Below are positions 21,071 through 29,505 of a stretch of 54,066 nt of DNA, in pieces. The notes below the pieces were generated by a model that saw only the letters and a program-made list of their open reading frames with translations, was not told where the DNA came from and searched no databases. Origin of the DNA: Collinsella sp. WCA1-178-WT-3 (M1) (GTDB lineage: Bacteria > Actinomycetota > Coriobacteriia > Coriobacteriales > Coriobacteriaceae). Location: positions 1-54,066 of the forward strand of contig NZ_VUME01000013.1 in assembly GCF_009696325.1 (NCBI RefSeq). Direction: 5' to 3'. How positions within the stretch are numbered: position 1 is the first letter of the stretch; the number at the start of each line of letters is the position of its first letter. The position numbers were made by a program, and so were the translations under genes.

Positions 21071-21793
21071 ATGCTCAAGATCATCGCCTGCGACGACGAC
21101 GTCGCTTTTCTAGATAGACTGCACCGGATGATCGACCGCTGGTCGACCGAGACGGGCACGGCAGTCGCCGTTGCACTCGTCACGCGCGGCGAGGACCTGC
21201 TGGCCCGCCATGCCGCATCGCGCGCCGACATCATTCTGCTCGACATGATCATGCCGCTCGTCAACGGCATGGACACCGCGCGGGAGTTGCGCCAATCCGA
21301 TACAGCCGTGCGTCTGGTGTTCCTCACCTCATCGCCCGAGTTCGCGCTGGAGTCCTATGAGGTCCGTGCCTTCGACTACCTGCTCAAGCCCGTAACGTAC
21401 GAACGCCTGGCGCAACTGCTCGACGAGCTTTCGAGCATGCGACCTGACGCGACCGATGAGCTCGTGACCAAAACGTCCTTTGGGTACCATGCTCTGCGCC
21501 TGTCCGATATCGAATACGCCGAGGCCCGCAACAAGCACGTGGTATTCCACCTGCGCGACGGGCGCGACATCGAAGCGCTCGAGCCGTTCCGCAACATCGA
21601 GGACCAGCTGGCCAAAAACGCGAACTTCTTTAAATGTCACCGTAGCTACCAGGTCAACCTGCGCAATATCGACCACTTTAACCGTACGGATATCGTCATG
21701 CGCTCGGGCGCTTGCATCCCGCTGGCGCGCAGCTGCAAGCAGGGTTTCCAGGATGCCTACTTTGCGGCACGGTTCGAGAGCGGGAGGTGCTAA
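21071..21793 (+). CDS. LytTR-family response regulator (240 aa)
   Basis: A receiver domain (residues 1-120) has acidic residues CDDD at 7-10, the phosphoacceptor Asp58 in IILLDMIMP, and K in LLKPV. A LytTR DNA-binding domain (about 140-238) carries FFKCHRSYQVNLRNI and FNRTD. This AgrA/VirR class often controls surface or virulence genes. The ATG has AAGGGGG just upstream. The stop overlaps the start of the sensor kinase by 1 nt. The divergent surface-protein gene is a natural target, though that is only inferred from position. Confidence 0.93.
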   Translation: MLKIIACDDDVAFLDRLHRMIDRWSTETGTAVAVALVTRGEDLLARHAASRADIILLDMIMPLVNGMDTARELRQSDTAVRLVFLTSSPEFALESYEVRAFDYLLKPVTYERLAQLLDELSSMRPDATDELVTKTSFGYHALRLSDIEYAEARNKHVVFHLRDGRDIEALEPFRNIEDQLAKNANFFKCHRSYQVNLRNIDHFNRTDIVMRSGACIPLARSCKQGFQDAYFAARFESGRC

Positions 21794-23070
21794 TGCTCCC
21801 CGCGGCCGAGATGGTACTTTGGGCAATCCACCACGCAACGACCCTGCTTTTTGGCGTTTTTGCCTCGGCGGCGCTCTGCGGTATCGAGATCAACCGGCGT
21901 CATGCGCTTGAGCTGGTGATGGTCGGCGCCGTAACCGGATGCGCATTCGGCCTCGCCAATGCCGTCGGCGGCGAGCTTTTCGCCCGTCAGGTATATCCGC
22001 TCGTCGTGCATCTGCCGCTCGTCATCTACCTGTGCGCGCGCTATCGCCTGAACCCGCTGCTCGTTATGCTGGGCGTCACCAGCGCTTATCTGAGCTGCCA
22101 GTTCAGCAACTGGATGGGCATCGCCGCGCTCGCCGCCACCGACTCGCAAATCGCGTACTACGCGGCACGCATTATCACCACGGCCGTCGTCTTTGCAATC
22201 CTGCTGCATTGGGCCAGCGACATCGGTCCGCGCCTGGCGGTTAAAACCCCCACCGAGCTCGAGATTCTGCTCATCCTGCCGCTCGTCTATTACATCTTTG
22301 ACTACGCCACCAACGTCTACACCACGCTCTTCCACTCGGGCTCCGTGGTGACGGTTGAGTTTTTGGCGTTTGCGCTTTGCGCGTTCTACCTCATGTTTCT
22401 TACTGTGTATCTGCGCGAATACGAGGCAAAGGAAATCGCCGAGCGCGAGCGCTGGATGCTCGCGACCCGCGACAGCGCAGCCATCAAGGAGCTCGAGGCC
22501 TGGCGCCAATCTGGACGTGAGCTTTCGGTTCTCCGCCACGACATGCGGCACTTCCTGCGCGGCCTTGCGGCTTTGATCGAGGAGGGCCGCATCGACGAGG
22601 CGCTCGAGCGCATCGACGAGCTCTGCGAGACAAACGACCGCACCGCTGTGCGCCGCTACTGCGCCAACGACACGGTCAATATCGTGCTTTCGTCATTTAG
22701 CTCCGATATCAACCGAAACGGCATCAGCGCCGATTTGCGCGCCGCCGTGCCCGAGAGCGTCCATGTAGCCGACGTCGATCTGTTTAGCGTACTCTCAAAC
22801 GCCCTGGACAACGCCATCGTCGCCGCAAGCGCCGCTCCCCAGGGCAAGCGATTTGTCGATCTGAACCTGCGTTGCGAGGACGGACAACTGCTACTTTTGG
22901 TCTCCAACACGTTTGGGCGCCCGCCGCGCATGGTCGACGGCATGCCCGTGGCCGATCACACCGGACACGGCTTTGGAACCAGGAGCATTAAGCTTGCCGT
23001 CGAGCGCATGAACGGCAACTGCCAGTTTCGCATTCACGGCGATCGGTTTGAGTTTCGCGCAGTGATGTAA
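21793..23070 (+). CDS. GHKL-type sensor histidine kinase (425 aa)
   Basis: Six or so hydrophobic segments in residues 1-215 form a membrane sensor without a large extracellular domain. The phosphoacceptor His is in VLRHDMRHFLRG (about 248) and the GHKL ATPase has SNALDNAIVAA (N box) and HGFGTRSIK (G box). This is the AgrC-like HPK10 layout that pairs with LytTR regulators. The ATG overlaps the regulator stop codon (TAATG) and GGGAGG lies upstream. The ligand is unknown; no peptide pheromone gene was seen next to it. Confidence 0.92.
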   Translation: MLPAAEMVLWAIHHATTLLFGVFASAALCGIEINRRHALELVMVGAVTGCAFGLANAVGGELFARQVYPLVVHLPLVIYLCARYRLNPLLVMLGVTSAYLSCQFSNWMGIAALAATDSQIAYYAARIITTAVVFAILLHWASDIGPRLAVKTPTELEILLILPLVYYIFDYATNVYTTLFHSGSVVTVEFLAFALCAFYLMFLTVYLREYEAKEIAERERWMLATRDSAAIKELEAWRQSGRELSVLRHDMRHFLRGLAALIEEGRIDEALERIDELCETNDRTAVRRYCANDTVNIVLSSFSSDINRNGISADLRAAVPESVHVADVDLFSVLSNALDNAIVAASAAPQGKRFVDLNLRCEDGQLLLLVSNTFGRPPRMVDGMPVADHTGHGFGTRSIKLAVERMNGNCQFRIHGDRFEFRAVM

Positions 23071-23130
23071 GGGCGCGACAAGTCGGCGCCGCGCTCGACC
23101 CATCAGGACCGCCTTGCCGGCGCCAGTCCG

Positions 23131-23706
23131 CTACAGCGGCGCGGCGGCCGGGGTCAGCTGCTTGATGTAGGCCCACATGCGCTGCTTGGCGGCCTTGTCG
23201 GTCAGCGCGGCCTCAAAGCCGTCGAGCGCGAGTACGCGACGACCCTGCACGTGGGCGACCAAGCCGGGCTTGAGCATGGCGGTATCAAAGTCGTCGATCG
23301 CCACGAGCATGTCTGCGTAGGTCTCGCGCATGGTATCGGCCGCGCGATCGTCCAGCAGCAGGACCGCCTCGGGGTCCAAGGCCTCGAGCGCCTCGCGGAA
23401 CAGCTCGCACGGCAGGTCCTCGCCTATCGCAACCGCTCCGTCGCCCGCGCCGGCAACACTTGCCAGCACGCAGAAATCCTCGGGCGCGTAACCGATGGCG
23501 CCGAGCGCCTTACGCAACGCGGCGCCGTCTGGACCGGCAGCCAGCTCGCCACCCGCACGCTCGGCATCGTCTAAATCTCCTTTTACCAGCACAATCGGCG
23601 AGCACGCGTTGCCCGCGATACGCACGCCGCGGCCCGCGAGCGATGCGAGCTCCTGCTCGGTCGCCTGGGCGATGGCTTCTTTTTTCTGGCTTTGTGACGT
23701 GGGCAT
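23131..23706 (-). CDS. hypothetical protein, possible degenerate uracil-DNA glycosylase fold (191 aa)
   Basis: No family is recognised with certainty. The order of elements (CSPIVLVKGDLDDAERAGG, then GAALRKALGAIGYAPEDFCV, then EALDPEAVLLLDDRAADTM) resembles family-4/5 uracil-DNA glycosylases. In those, a GEAPG motif, an L-L-AIGL motif and a strand follow in this order. Here the catalytic GEAPG is replaced by VKGDLDD and no iron-sulfur cysteine cluster is seen, so glycosylase activity is unlikely. The ATG at 23706 has GGAGAG close upstream. Convergent with the sensor kinase and divergent from thioredoxin. Confidence 0.6.
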   Translation of the reverse strand: MPTSQSQKKEAIAQATEQELASLAGRGVRIAGNACSPIVLVKGDLDDAERAGGELAAGPDGAALRKALGAIGYAPEDFCVLASVAGAGDGAVAIGEDLPCELFREALEALDPEAVLLLDDRAADTMRETYADMLVAIDDFDTAMLKPGLVAHVQGRRVLALDGFEAALTDKAAKQRMWAYIKQLTPAAAPL

Positions 23707-23841
23707 GCACTCTCCAATCGTTTGCGTGCCCACCATTATATAAAAGGCCGCCTGCGAGTGGTTGCATTGCGGGCCGTTGGGTATAAGCACGGTCGTACTG
23801 AGTTTTACGCGGCAGAGCCGCGTCACATTATGGAGGTCACT

Positions 23842-24162
23842 ATGGCTGACATTAAGCAGATTACCCCCGAGAATTTCGATTCCGTCGTTAACGGCAGCCT
23901 TCCCGTGCTGGTTGATTTTTGGGCACCGTGGTGCGGTCCCTGCCGTTCGCTCTCGCCCATTGTTGACGAAGTGGCCGACGAGCTGGCCGGCAAGATTACC
24001 GTCGCCAAATGCAACGTCGACGACAATCAGGACCTGGCCATGAAGTTTGGCGTTATGAGCATCCCCACGCTGGTTGTCTTTAAGAACGGCGAGGAAATCG
24101 ACCGCTCCGTCGGTGCGCTGCCCAAGGCCAGGCTGCAGGCGCTGCTTGAGAAGCACCTGTAA
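23842..24162 (+). CDS. trxA: thioredoxin (106 aa)
   Basis: Small cytosolic disulfide reductase with the canonical WCGPC active site (residues 29-33), the cis-proline loop SIPTLVVFKNG, and normal family length. GGAGG lies 5 nt before the ATG at 23842. It appears monocistronic, followed by a terminator at 24274-24307. The thioredoxin reductase is not in the window. Confidence 0.96.
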   Translation: MADIKQITPENFDSVVNGSLPVLVDFWAPWCGPCRSLSPIVDEVADELAGKITVAKCNVDDNQDLAMKFGVMSIPTLVVFKNGEEIDRSVGALPKARLQALLEKHL

Positions 24163-24273
24163 TACGCCGGTCATGTGTTGCCGTCCATGAGTGGTTTTGT
24201 GCCGCTCGCCGGAGAGCCGGGCGTTGCGCCCGCGACCACGGATAGTATGGTAATCACAAACAGCCCCCAGTGA

Positions 24274-24307
24274 ACGGGTGCGGGTCAGACGGACTCGCAC
24301 CCGTTTT
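24274..24307 (+). terminator. thioredoxin-side terminator
   Basis: ACGGGTGCG and CGCACCCGT flank a 13-base loop and are followed by TTTCTT. It separates trxA from the nikR/hyp cluster. Confidence 0.8.
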
Positions 24308-24382
24308 CTTATGCGGCGATGCGTAAAGCGGGCGTAGTAGAATCTGAACCACTGATTAGACCCGTACAAAAGGAGATTTCCC

Positions 24383-24631
24383 ATGCATGACGTCGGAATG
24401 AACATGAGCCAGCTTGCCATGAGCGTCAAGCAGGTCGACGACACCATTGAGCTCGCTCACGAGTGGAGCCATCAGCTGCTGCATGCGACCGAGAACTTTG
24501 ACATGGAGCGCATTGGCGCCAAGCTCGAGGCCGCCATGGCGGCGCTCCACGAGGCGCACGACGCACTCGAGGGCTACGAGGAGGCCATCGAGGCCGACCA
24601 TAACTCCGTCGGCTCCGTAAAGCTGGTGTAG
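24383..24631 (+). CDS. small helical protein upstream of nikR (82 aa)
   Basis: I do not recognise the family. It is acidic, almost entirely helical by composition (heptad-like ELAHEW..LLHATENF..ERIGAKLEAAMAALHEAHDALEG), and contains six histidines. It lacks the CxxC pairs of HypA and is not HypA or SlyD. AAAGGAG precedes the ATG and the stop lies 1 nt before the nikR start, so they are co-transcribed and probably translationally coupled. The context suggests a role in nickel handling or hydrogenase maturation; that is inference from position only. Confidence 0.75.
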   Translation: MHDVGMNMSQLAMSVKQVDDTIELAHEWSHQLLHATENFDMERIGAKLEAAMAALHEAHDALEGYEEAIEADHNSVGSVKLV

Positions 24632-24632
24632 C

Positions 24633-25139
24633 GTGGCCGAGCACGAGCACGCCTGCGAGCACGAGCATCCGCACGGGCCGACCGGCGACGTGGGCTGCCG
24701 CCTCAGCGGCTCCGCCTCCGAGCTGGTCCGTTTTTCGGTCACCGCTCCCGACGACCTGTTGCGCCGCTTTGACGAGCAAATCGCGCGCCGCGGCGACGTT
24801 GCCAACCGCTCCGAGGCCGTGCGCGACCTGATTCGCGCCTCCATTGCCAAGGAGCAGATGCGCACGCCCGACGAGCAGGTCATCGGGTCGCTCACCATGA
24901 TCTATGACCACCATACCGGCGATCTGACGCGCCGTCTGGACGAGGTGCAGCACGACTACACCGACGAGATTGTCTCGACCATGCACGTGCATCTGGACCA
25001 CCACAACTGCCTGGAAATTCTGGCGCTCAAGGGTCGCGGCGAGCGTGTCTACGAGCTGGCTGACCGTCTGCTGGGCCTGCGCGGCGTTAAGCACGGCGAG
25101 CTCACCTGCGCCGCCACCGAGCAGAGCCTGGGGCTGTAG
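24633..25139 (+). CDS. nikR: NikR nickel-responsive regulator (168 aa)
   Basis: A ribbon-helix-helix DNA-binding domain (residues about 28-70, VRFSVTAPDDLLRRFDEQI and RSEAVRDLIR) is followed by the nickel-binding ACT-like domain with HVHLDHHNCLEI (near 117-127), which holds the square-planar His-His-Cys ligands. A GTG start is required by the upstream stop. A His-rich extension (EHEHACEHEHPHG) precedes the DNA-binding domain and is longer than in E. coli NikR; it may bind metal. NikR likely regulates the adjacent genes or a nickel transporter elsewhere. Confidence 0.95.
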   Translation: MAEHEHACEHEHPHGPTGDVGCRLSGSASELVRFSVTAPDDLLRRFDEQIARRGDVANRSEAVRDLIRASIAKEQMRTPDEQVIGSLTMIYDHHTGDLTRRLDEVQHDYTDEIVSTMHVHLDHHNCLEILALKGRGERVYELADRLLGLRGVKHGELTCAATEQSLGL

Positions 25140-25162
25140 CGGGATTTCTCGCAGCGCACCTG

Positions 25163-25232
25163 CCAAAAAGGGACAGGTTTGTTTTGGCAGGTTTAACGTT
25201 TTACCTACCAAAATAAACCTGTCCCTTTTTGG
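25163..25232. repeat. 30-bp-arm hairpin between nikR and hypF (family C)
   Basis: CCAAAAAGGGACAGGTTTGT and ten more bases pair with 25203-25232 across a 10-base loop, with two imperfect pairs. It starts 23 bp after the nikR stop and ends 24 bp before the hypF ATG. It has A- and T-rich outer ends, so it could attenuate read-through into hypF. Confidence 0.8.
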
Positions 25233-25256
25233 TCGGTTTTGACGAGGGGGAGCCAC

Positions 25257-27914
25257 ATGCGGCATGTGCATATTCATGTGACGGGCATTGTGCAGGGCGT
25301 TGGCATGCGGCCATTTGTGTATCGCGAGGCCATGGCGCATGGCATTTGCGGCTGGGTGCTTAACGCGGGCGATGGCGTGCATATCGAGGCGCACGCTCTA
25401 AGCGAGGCGCTCGACGAATTTGTCGCCGCGCTTTCCGAGCATACGCCTGCGGCGGCTCGTGTGGAGCATGTCGAGGTTATGGACCTAGCGCCCGACGACT
25501 GGGACGCCGCCAACGAGCGGGGCTTTCGCATTGTGGCATCGCAGGATCAAACCGCCCACACGACGCTCGTCTCGCCCGACATCGCCACGTGCGACGACTG
25601 CCTGCACGAGCTGTTCGACTCCGCCGACCGACGCTTTCACTATCCCTTTATCAACTGCACCAACTGCGGACCGCGCTTTACCATCATCCGGTCGCTGCCC
25701 TATGACCGAGCGGCCACCTCGATGGATTGCTTTCCCATGTGCCCCACCTGTGCCGCAGAGTATGGCAACCCGCTTGACCGGCGGTTTCACGCGCAGCCCG
25801 ATGCCTGCTTTGATTGCGGGCCGCACATTACGTGGCGCGAGGCCGGCGAAGCCGCCGCGTCGCTGACCGTCGGCACCACGCGCAAGACCAGCGACGCCAT
25901 TATCGACCGCTGTGTTGAGCTGCTGGCCAACGGCGGTATCATCGCCATCAAGGGTCTGGGCGGATTTCACTTGGCATGCGACGCCTCCAACGAGAAGACG
26001 GTAGCCGAGCTGCGCCGTCGCAAACGCCGCAGCAACAAACCGCTTGCCGTTATGGTACGCAACCTTGCAGATGTTGAACGCCTGTGCCATGTCAACGACG
26101 TTGAGCGCGGCCTGCTGGCCGGCAGCATTCGCCCCATTGTGCTGCTGCGCCGACGTGCTGTTTGCGAGAGCGGCGGCTCCCCCAACGCGCTCGCACCGTC
26201 CGTCGCGCACAACCTTCCTGAGCTTGGCGTTATGCTCCCCTATACACCGCTTCAGCATCTGTTGCTTGCCGCGGCAGAAGCCCGCGGCATGCACGCACTC
26301 GTCATGACCAGCGGAAACCTGAGCGAGGAACCTATCGAGACCGATGATACCCTTGCATGGGAGCACCTTGTTGCCGCCGGCATCGCCGACGCGCTACTTG
26401 GCAACGACCGTGCGATTCTCTCGCGCTACGATGATTCCGTGGTGCGCGTGGTCGGTGGGGTCGCCATGCCCGTTCGCCGCGCTCGCGGATATGCACCCCA
26501 GCCGCTGCCGTTGCCAGCGCTCGACGGCGCTCCGTCCTGCGTGCTCGCCTGCGGGCCACAACAAAAGGCCACGATTGCGCTCACGCGTGAAGGGACGAAC
26601 GGCGAGGCAACCTGTTTTGTGTCGCAGTATATCGGCGATGTTGAAAACGGCGAGACCTTCGATGCCTGGAACGCCGCGCGCACGCGCTTGGAAGATCTCT
26701 TTGACTTGGCGCCCGCCGCCTTGGCCTGCGATCTACACCCCAGCTATCTATCGAGCCAGTGGGCGCGCGAGCAGGCGCGAAAATGCAATCTGCCGCTCGT
26801 CGAGGTGCAGCACCATCATGCGCACATCGCGAGCGTAATGGCAGAGGCGATTGCCGCGGGCCAGCTTACAACCGACGCGCGCGTCCTTGGCATCGCCTTT
26901 GACGGCACCGGCGCCGGCACCGATGGGACCATTTGGGGCGGCGAGTTTCTTGTTGCCAGCCTTGGCGGCTTTGAGCGCGCCGCGCATTTGCGCACCTGGA
27001 CGCTCCCCGGCGGGGCGGCCTCCGTGCACGACGCCCGCCGCAACGCCTTTGCTCTGCTCAGTGAGCTCGGCCTGCTTGAACATCCGGGGGCCGAGCGGCT
27101 CTTGGACGGCCTAGACGAGCAAACACGCAGCGTGACGGCAACGATGATCGAGCGGAACATCAACAGCCCACGCACGAGCAGTATGGGGCGTCTCTTTGAC
27201 GCCGCCGCTGCAGTTTTGGGCATTTGCGGGCAGGCAACCTACGAAGGCGAGCCCGCCATCGAACTCGAAGCCGCCGCCTGGCGCGCGCTCGGTAGCAAAA
27301 TTACCCATGTTCCCGGCGATAAAGACGGCTGTTCCGCATCTGACCCATTGCGACTGGACAGTTTGTTCAGATTTGTATTAAAAACAGACCCTCTAACCAA
27401 CGGTTTTGGCTCAGATTACCCCGAAGAGGGCTCTCCAGGCACCTCATTTGCGGTTAATTCGCCCGCCGGATACCCCAAATCAACCCATTCGGGGCCCTCG
27501 CAGACGATCTATACCACCCATTACCACTCTAAAAAGTACAAATCTGAACTAACTGTCCAAGCAACCTCGAGCAGGTCTCTCGTCCTGAGCCCCAGCTCAC
27601 TTTTTGCGGCGCTTTTGGAGGGAACCAGAGCCAGTGTGCCCGCCGACAGGCTCGCACTCGACTTCCATGTCGCCGTCGCGCGCTCCTCGGCACGCATCGC
27701 CAGCGAGATCTGCGCGCGCGAGGGCATCGACACCGTCGCGCTCTCGGGCGGCGTGTTCATGAACCGACTTCTGCTCCAGCTCCTCACCCGCGAGCTCAAA
27801 AGCGCAGGTCTTACTGTCCTTATCCCCCATACCGTGCCCGTCAATGACGGCTGCATCGCCTACGGTCAGGCGGCGGTCGCAAGCGCTCGTCTTGCGCAGA
27901 TCGCATCGCAGTAG
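25257..27914 (+). CDS. hypF: HypF carbamoyltransferase, with an inserted segment (885 aa)
   Basis: HypF uses carbamoyl phosphate and ATP to carbamoylate HypE, the first step of cyanide-ligand synthesis for [NiFe] hydrogenases. In order: acylphosphatase domain (1-90, GIVQGVGMRPFVYREA); two zinc fingers (about 108-190, CDDC..CTNC and CPTC..CFDC); YrdC-like domain (205-400, KGLGGFHLACDA); and Kae1-like domain (from about 420, HHHAHIASVMAE and FDGTGAGTDGTIWGGEF). Residues 700-768 are encoded by a 205-bp element with terminal inverted repeats and have no counterpart in the family. Start chosen at 25257 (GGGGAG upstream). Whether the product stays active is unknown. Confidence 0.94.
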   Translation: MRHVHIHVTGIVQGVGMRPFVYREAMAHGICGWVLNAGDGVHIEAHALSEALDEFVAALSEHTPAAARVEHVEVMDLAPDDWDAANERGFRIVASQDQTAHTTLVSPDIATCDDCLHELFDSADRRFHYPFINCTNCGPRFTIIRSLPYDRAATSMDCFPMCPTCAAEYGNPLDRRFHAQPDACFDCGPHITWREAGEAAASLTVGTTRKTSDAIIDRCVELLANGGIIAIKGLGGFHLACDASNEKTVAELRRRKRRSNKPLAVMVRNLADVERLCHVNDVERGLLAGSIRPIVLLRRRAVCESGGSPNALAPSVAHNLPELGVMLPYTPLQHLLLAAAEARGMHALVMTSGNLSEEPIETDDTLAWEHLVAAGIADALLGNDRAILSRYDDSVVRVVGGVAMPVRRARGYAPQPLPLPALDGAPSCVLACGPQQKATIALTREGTNGEATCFVSQYIGDVENGETFDAWNAARTRLEDLFDLAPAALACDLHPSYLSSQWAREQARKCNLPLVEVQHHHAHIASVMAEAIAAGQLTTDARVLGIAFDGTGAGTDGTIWGGEFLVASLGGFERAAHLRTWTLPGGAASVHDARRNAFALLSELGLLEHPGAERLLDGLDEQTRSVTATMIERNINSPRTSSMGRLFDAAAAVLGICGQATYEGEPAIELEAAAWRALGSKITHVPGDKDGCSASDPLRLDSLFRFVLKTDPLTNGFGSDYPEEGSPGTSFAVNSPAGYPKSTHSGPSQTIYTTHYHSKKYKSELTVQATSSRSLVLSPSSLFAALLEGTRASVPADRLALDFHVAVARSSARIASEICAREGIDTVALSGGVFMNRLLLQLLTRELKSAGLTVLIPHTVPVNDGCIAYGQAAVASARLAQIASQ
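27355..27559. mobile_element. MITE-like element in frame inside hypF
   Basis: TGGACAGTTTGTTCAGATTT (left end, 27355-27377) and the complementary right end (27537-27559) match over 23 bp with one mismatch. The interior is more AT-rich than hypF around it. It contributes about 69 codons without a stop codon, so the reading frame is kept. No transposase is present; this is non-autonomous. A clear target-site duplication is not visible beyond possibly 2 bp. Confidence 0.75.
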
Positions 27915-28048
27915 CTCGCTCTCGCACACCGCTGTGCCCAGCCGTCTCACAGGCGTAACGCGTTTGCCCGCGAACCCCGCGAGCGTTACCATCAACTGAT
28001 GGATTATTGAGCGCCCATCCAGCGCAAAGCGTCTAAAAGGGGAACAAT

Positions 28049-28309
28049 ATGTGCCTTGCCGTCCCCGGTAAAGTAGTCAAACGCGACGACGGCCTCAAGG
28101 CTACCGTCGACATGATGGGCATCGAGCGCCCCGTGTCGCTGCGACTCGTGCCAACGGCGCAGGTTGGCGACTATATTCTCGTGCACGCCGGCTTTGGCAT
28201 CCAGATCGTCGACGAGCAGGAAGCACAAGAAACGCTCGAGCTCGTTAACGCCATGACCGAACTGGCCGAAGAAGACCAACTGGCCAGCAACCCGGCCGAG
28301 GCATACTAG
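28049..28309 (+). CDS. hypC: HypC hydrogenase maturation chaperone (86 aa)
   Basis: Small chaperone that, with HypD, assembles the Fe(CN)2CO unit and delivers it to the hydrogenase large subunit. The invariant MCLAVPGKV N-terminus with catalytic Cys2 is present, and the length is typical. AAAGGGG precedes the ATG. The stop codon overlaps the GTG start of hypD (TAGTG), showing coupling. Confidence 0.96.
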   Translation: MCLAVPGKVVKRDDGLKATVDMMGIERPVSLRLVPTAQVGDYILVHAGFGIQIVDEQEAQETLELVNAMTELAEEDQLASNPAEAY

Positions 28310-29424
28310 TGGCGGCCGAACAGCCGGTGCGCTCCGGTATCGACTTTTCGGCATTTCGCGACCCCAAGCTGGCTCGCGAGCTCATCGAACGCATTCGCGG
28401 TCTTGTCGGCGACCGTACCATCAACCTTATGGAAGTCTGCGGCACACACACCGTGAGCATCGGCCGCTATGGCTTTCGCTCCATTATGCCGGCCGGGCTC
28501 AAGCTGCTGAGCGGCCCGGGCTGCCCCGTCTGCGTTACCGCCAACCGTGACATCGACCACGCGATCGCGCTCGCCAACATAGACGGCGCCATCATCACCA
28601 CCTTTGGCGACATGATGCGCGTGCCCGGATCGTCCACCTCGCTCGCTGCGCAAAAGGCGGCAGGGCGCGATATCCGCATCGTCTACTCTCCGCTCGATGC
28701 GCTCGACATTGCCGAGCAAAACCCCAATCGTCCGGTCATTTTTATGGGCGTGGGCTTTGAGACTACGACGCCCACCATCGCCGCTGCCATCTTGGAGGCC
28801 GAGGCGCGCGGGCTTTTGAACTTTTCGGTCTATTGCGCCCACAAGACCACGCCGCCGGCGTTGCGCGCCATCGCCAACGATCCCGAGACCGCCATCGACG
28901 GCTTTATCTTGCCGGGCCACGTCGCCACCATCACGGGCTTGGCGCCCTTTAGCTTTTTGGTCGACGAGTTCGATACCCCGGGCGTGGTCACGGGATTTGA
29001 ACCGGTCGATATCCTACAGGGCATCTGCATGCTGGTCCAGATGGTTGCCGAGGACAGGCCCGCGATCGACAACGCCTACCGTCGCGGCGTCAACGCAGAC
29101 GGCAACCCCGTGGCGCGACAGTTGGTCGAGCAGGTGTTTGAGCCATGCGACACCACATGGCGCGGGCTGGGGCCGATTGCCAACTCGGGCCTTTCCATCC
29201 GCCCTGAGTTCTCGCGCTTTGATGCCCGTACCCGCTTTGACGTGCCCGTTGAGGCGACGGTCGAGCCGCGTGGGTGCCGCTGCGGCGACGTGCTGCGCGG
29301 GGCCATTACGCCGAGCGGCTGCCCGCTCTTTGGCCGCACCTGCACGCCCGAGCACCCCGTCGGCCCGTGCATGGTGAGCTCCGAAGGCAGCTGCGCGGCG
29401 TACTACCGCTACCGCGACTATTAG
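28309..29424 (+). CDS. hypD: HypD hydrogenase maturation protein (371 aa)
   Basis: [4Fe-4S] scaffold for assembly of the Fe(CN)2CO group. Conserved motifs include EVCGTHTV, GPGCPVCVT, FETTTPT, and the C-terminal cysteine-rich region CRCGDVLRG..CPLFGRTCTPEHPVGPCMVSSEG that holds the cluster. Length is normal. A GTG start overlaps the hypC stop. A hairpin and the CGACGCTGC motif follow the stop codon, between hypD and hypE. Confidence 0.97.
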   Translation: MAAEQPVRSGIDFSAFRDPKLARELIERIRGLVGDRTINLMEVCGTHTVSIGRYGFRSIMPAGLKLLSGPGCPVCVTANRDIDHAIALANIDGAIITTFGDMMRVPGSSTSLAAQKAAGRDIRIVYSPLDALDIAEQNPNRPVIFMGVGFETTTPTIAAAILEAEARGLLNFSVYCAHKTTPPALRAIANDPETAIDGFILPGHVATITGLAPFSFLVDEFDTPGVVTGFEPVDILQGICMLVQMVAEDRPAIDNAYRRGVNADGNPVARQLVEQVFEPCDTTWRGLGPIANSGLSIRPEFSRFDARTRFDVPVEATVEPRGCRCGDVLRGAITPSGCPLFGRTCTPEHPVGPCMVSSEGSCAAYYRYRDY

Positions 29425-29425
29425 G

Positions 29426-29452
29426 TTCCGCCGTTCTAACGAGCGGCGGACT
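29426..29452 (+). repeat. hairpin after hypD, part of the 3'-end module
   Basis: TCCGCCGTTC and GAGCGGCGGA flank TAAC; GTCGACGCTGCG follows at 29453. The same pair (hairpin then CGACGCTGC) follows hspR and pyrE, but here the family E hairpin is missing. Confidence 0.65.
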
Positions 29453-29505
29453 GGTCGACGCTGCGCCTCACCCATATAATTCCACCCACGATTGGAGTTT
29501 TGGAT

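Noticed and set aside
24163-24273. Possible structured small RNA between trxA and the terminator
   Set aside because: Some local pairing (GTGG..CCAC, GCCGG..CCGGGC) is visible but no known RNA family or promoter could be recognised.
24308-24325. Possible NikR operator (TTATGC..GCGTAA)
   Set aside because: Arms are only six bases with a mismatch and do not resemble the known GTATGA-N16-TCATAC site.
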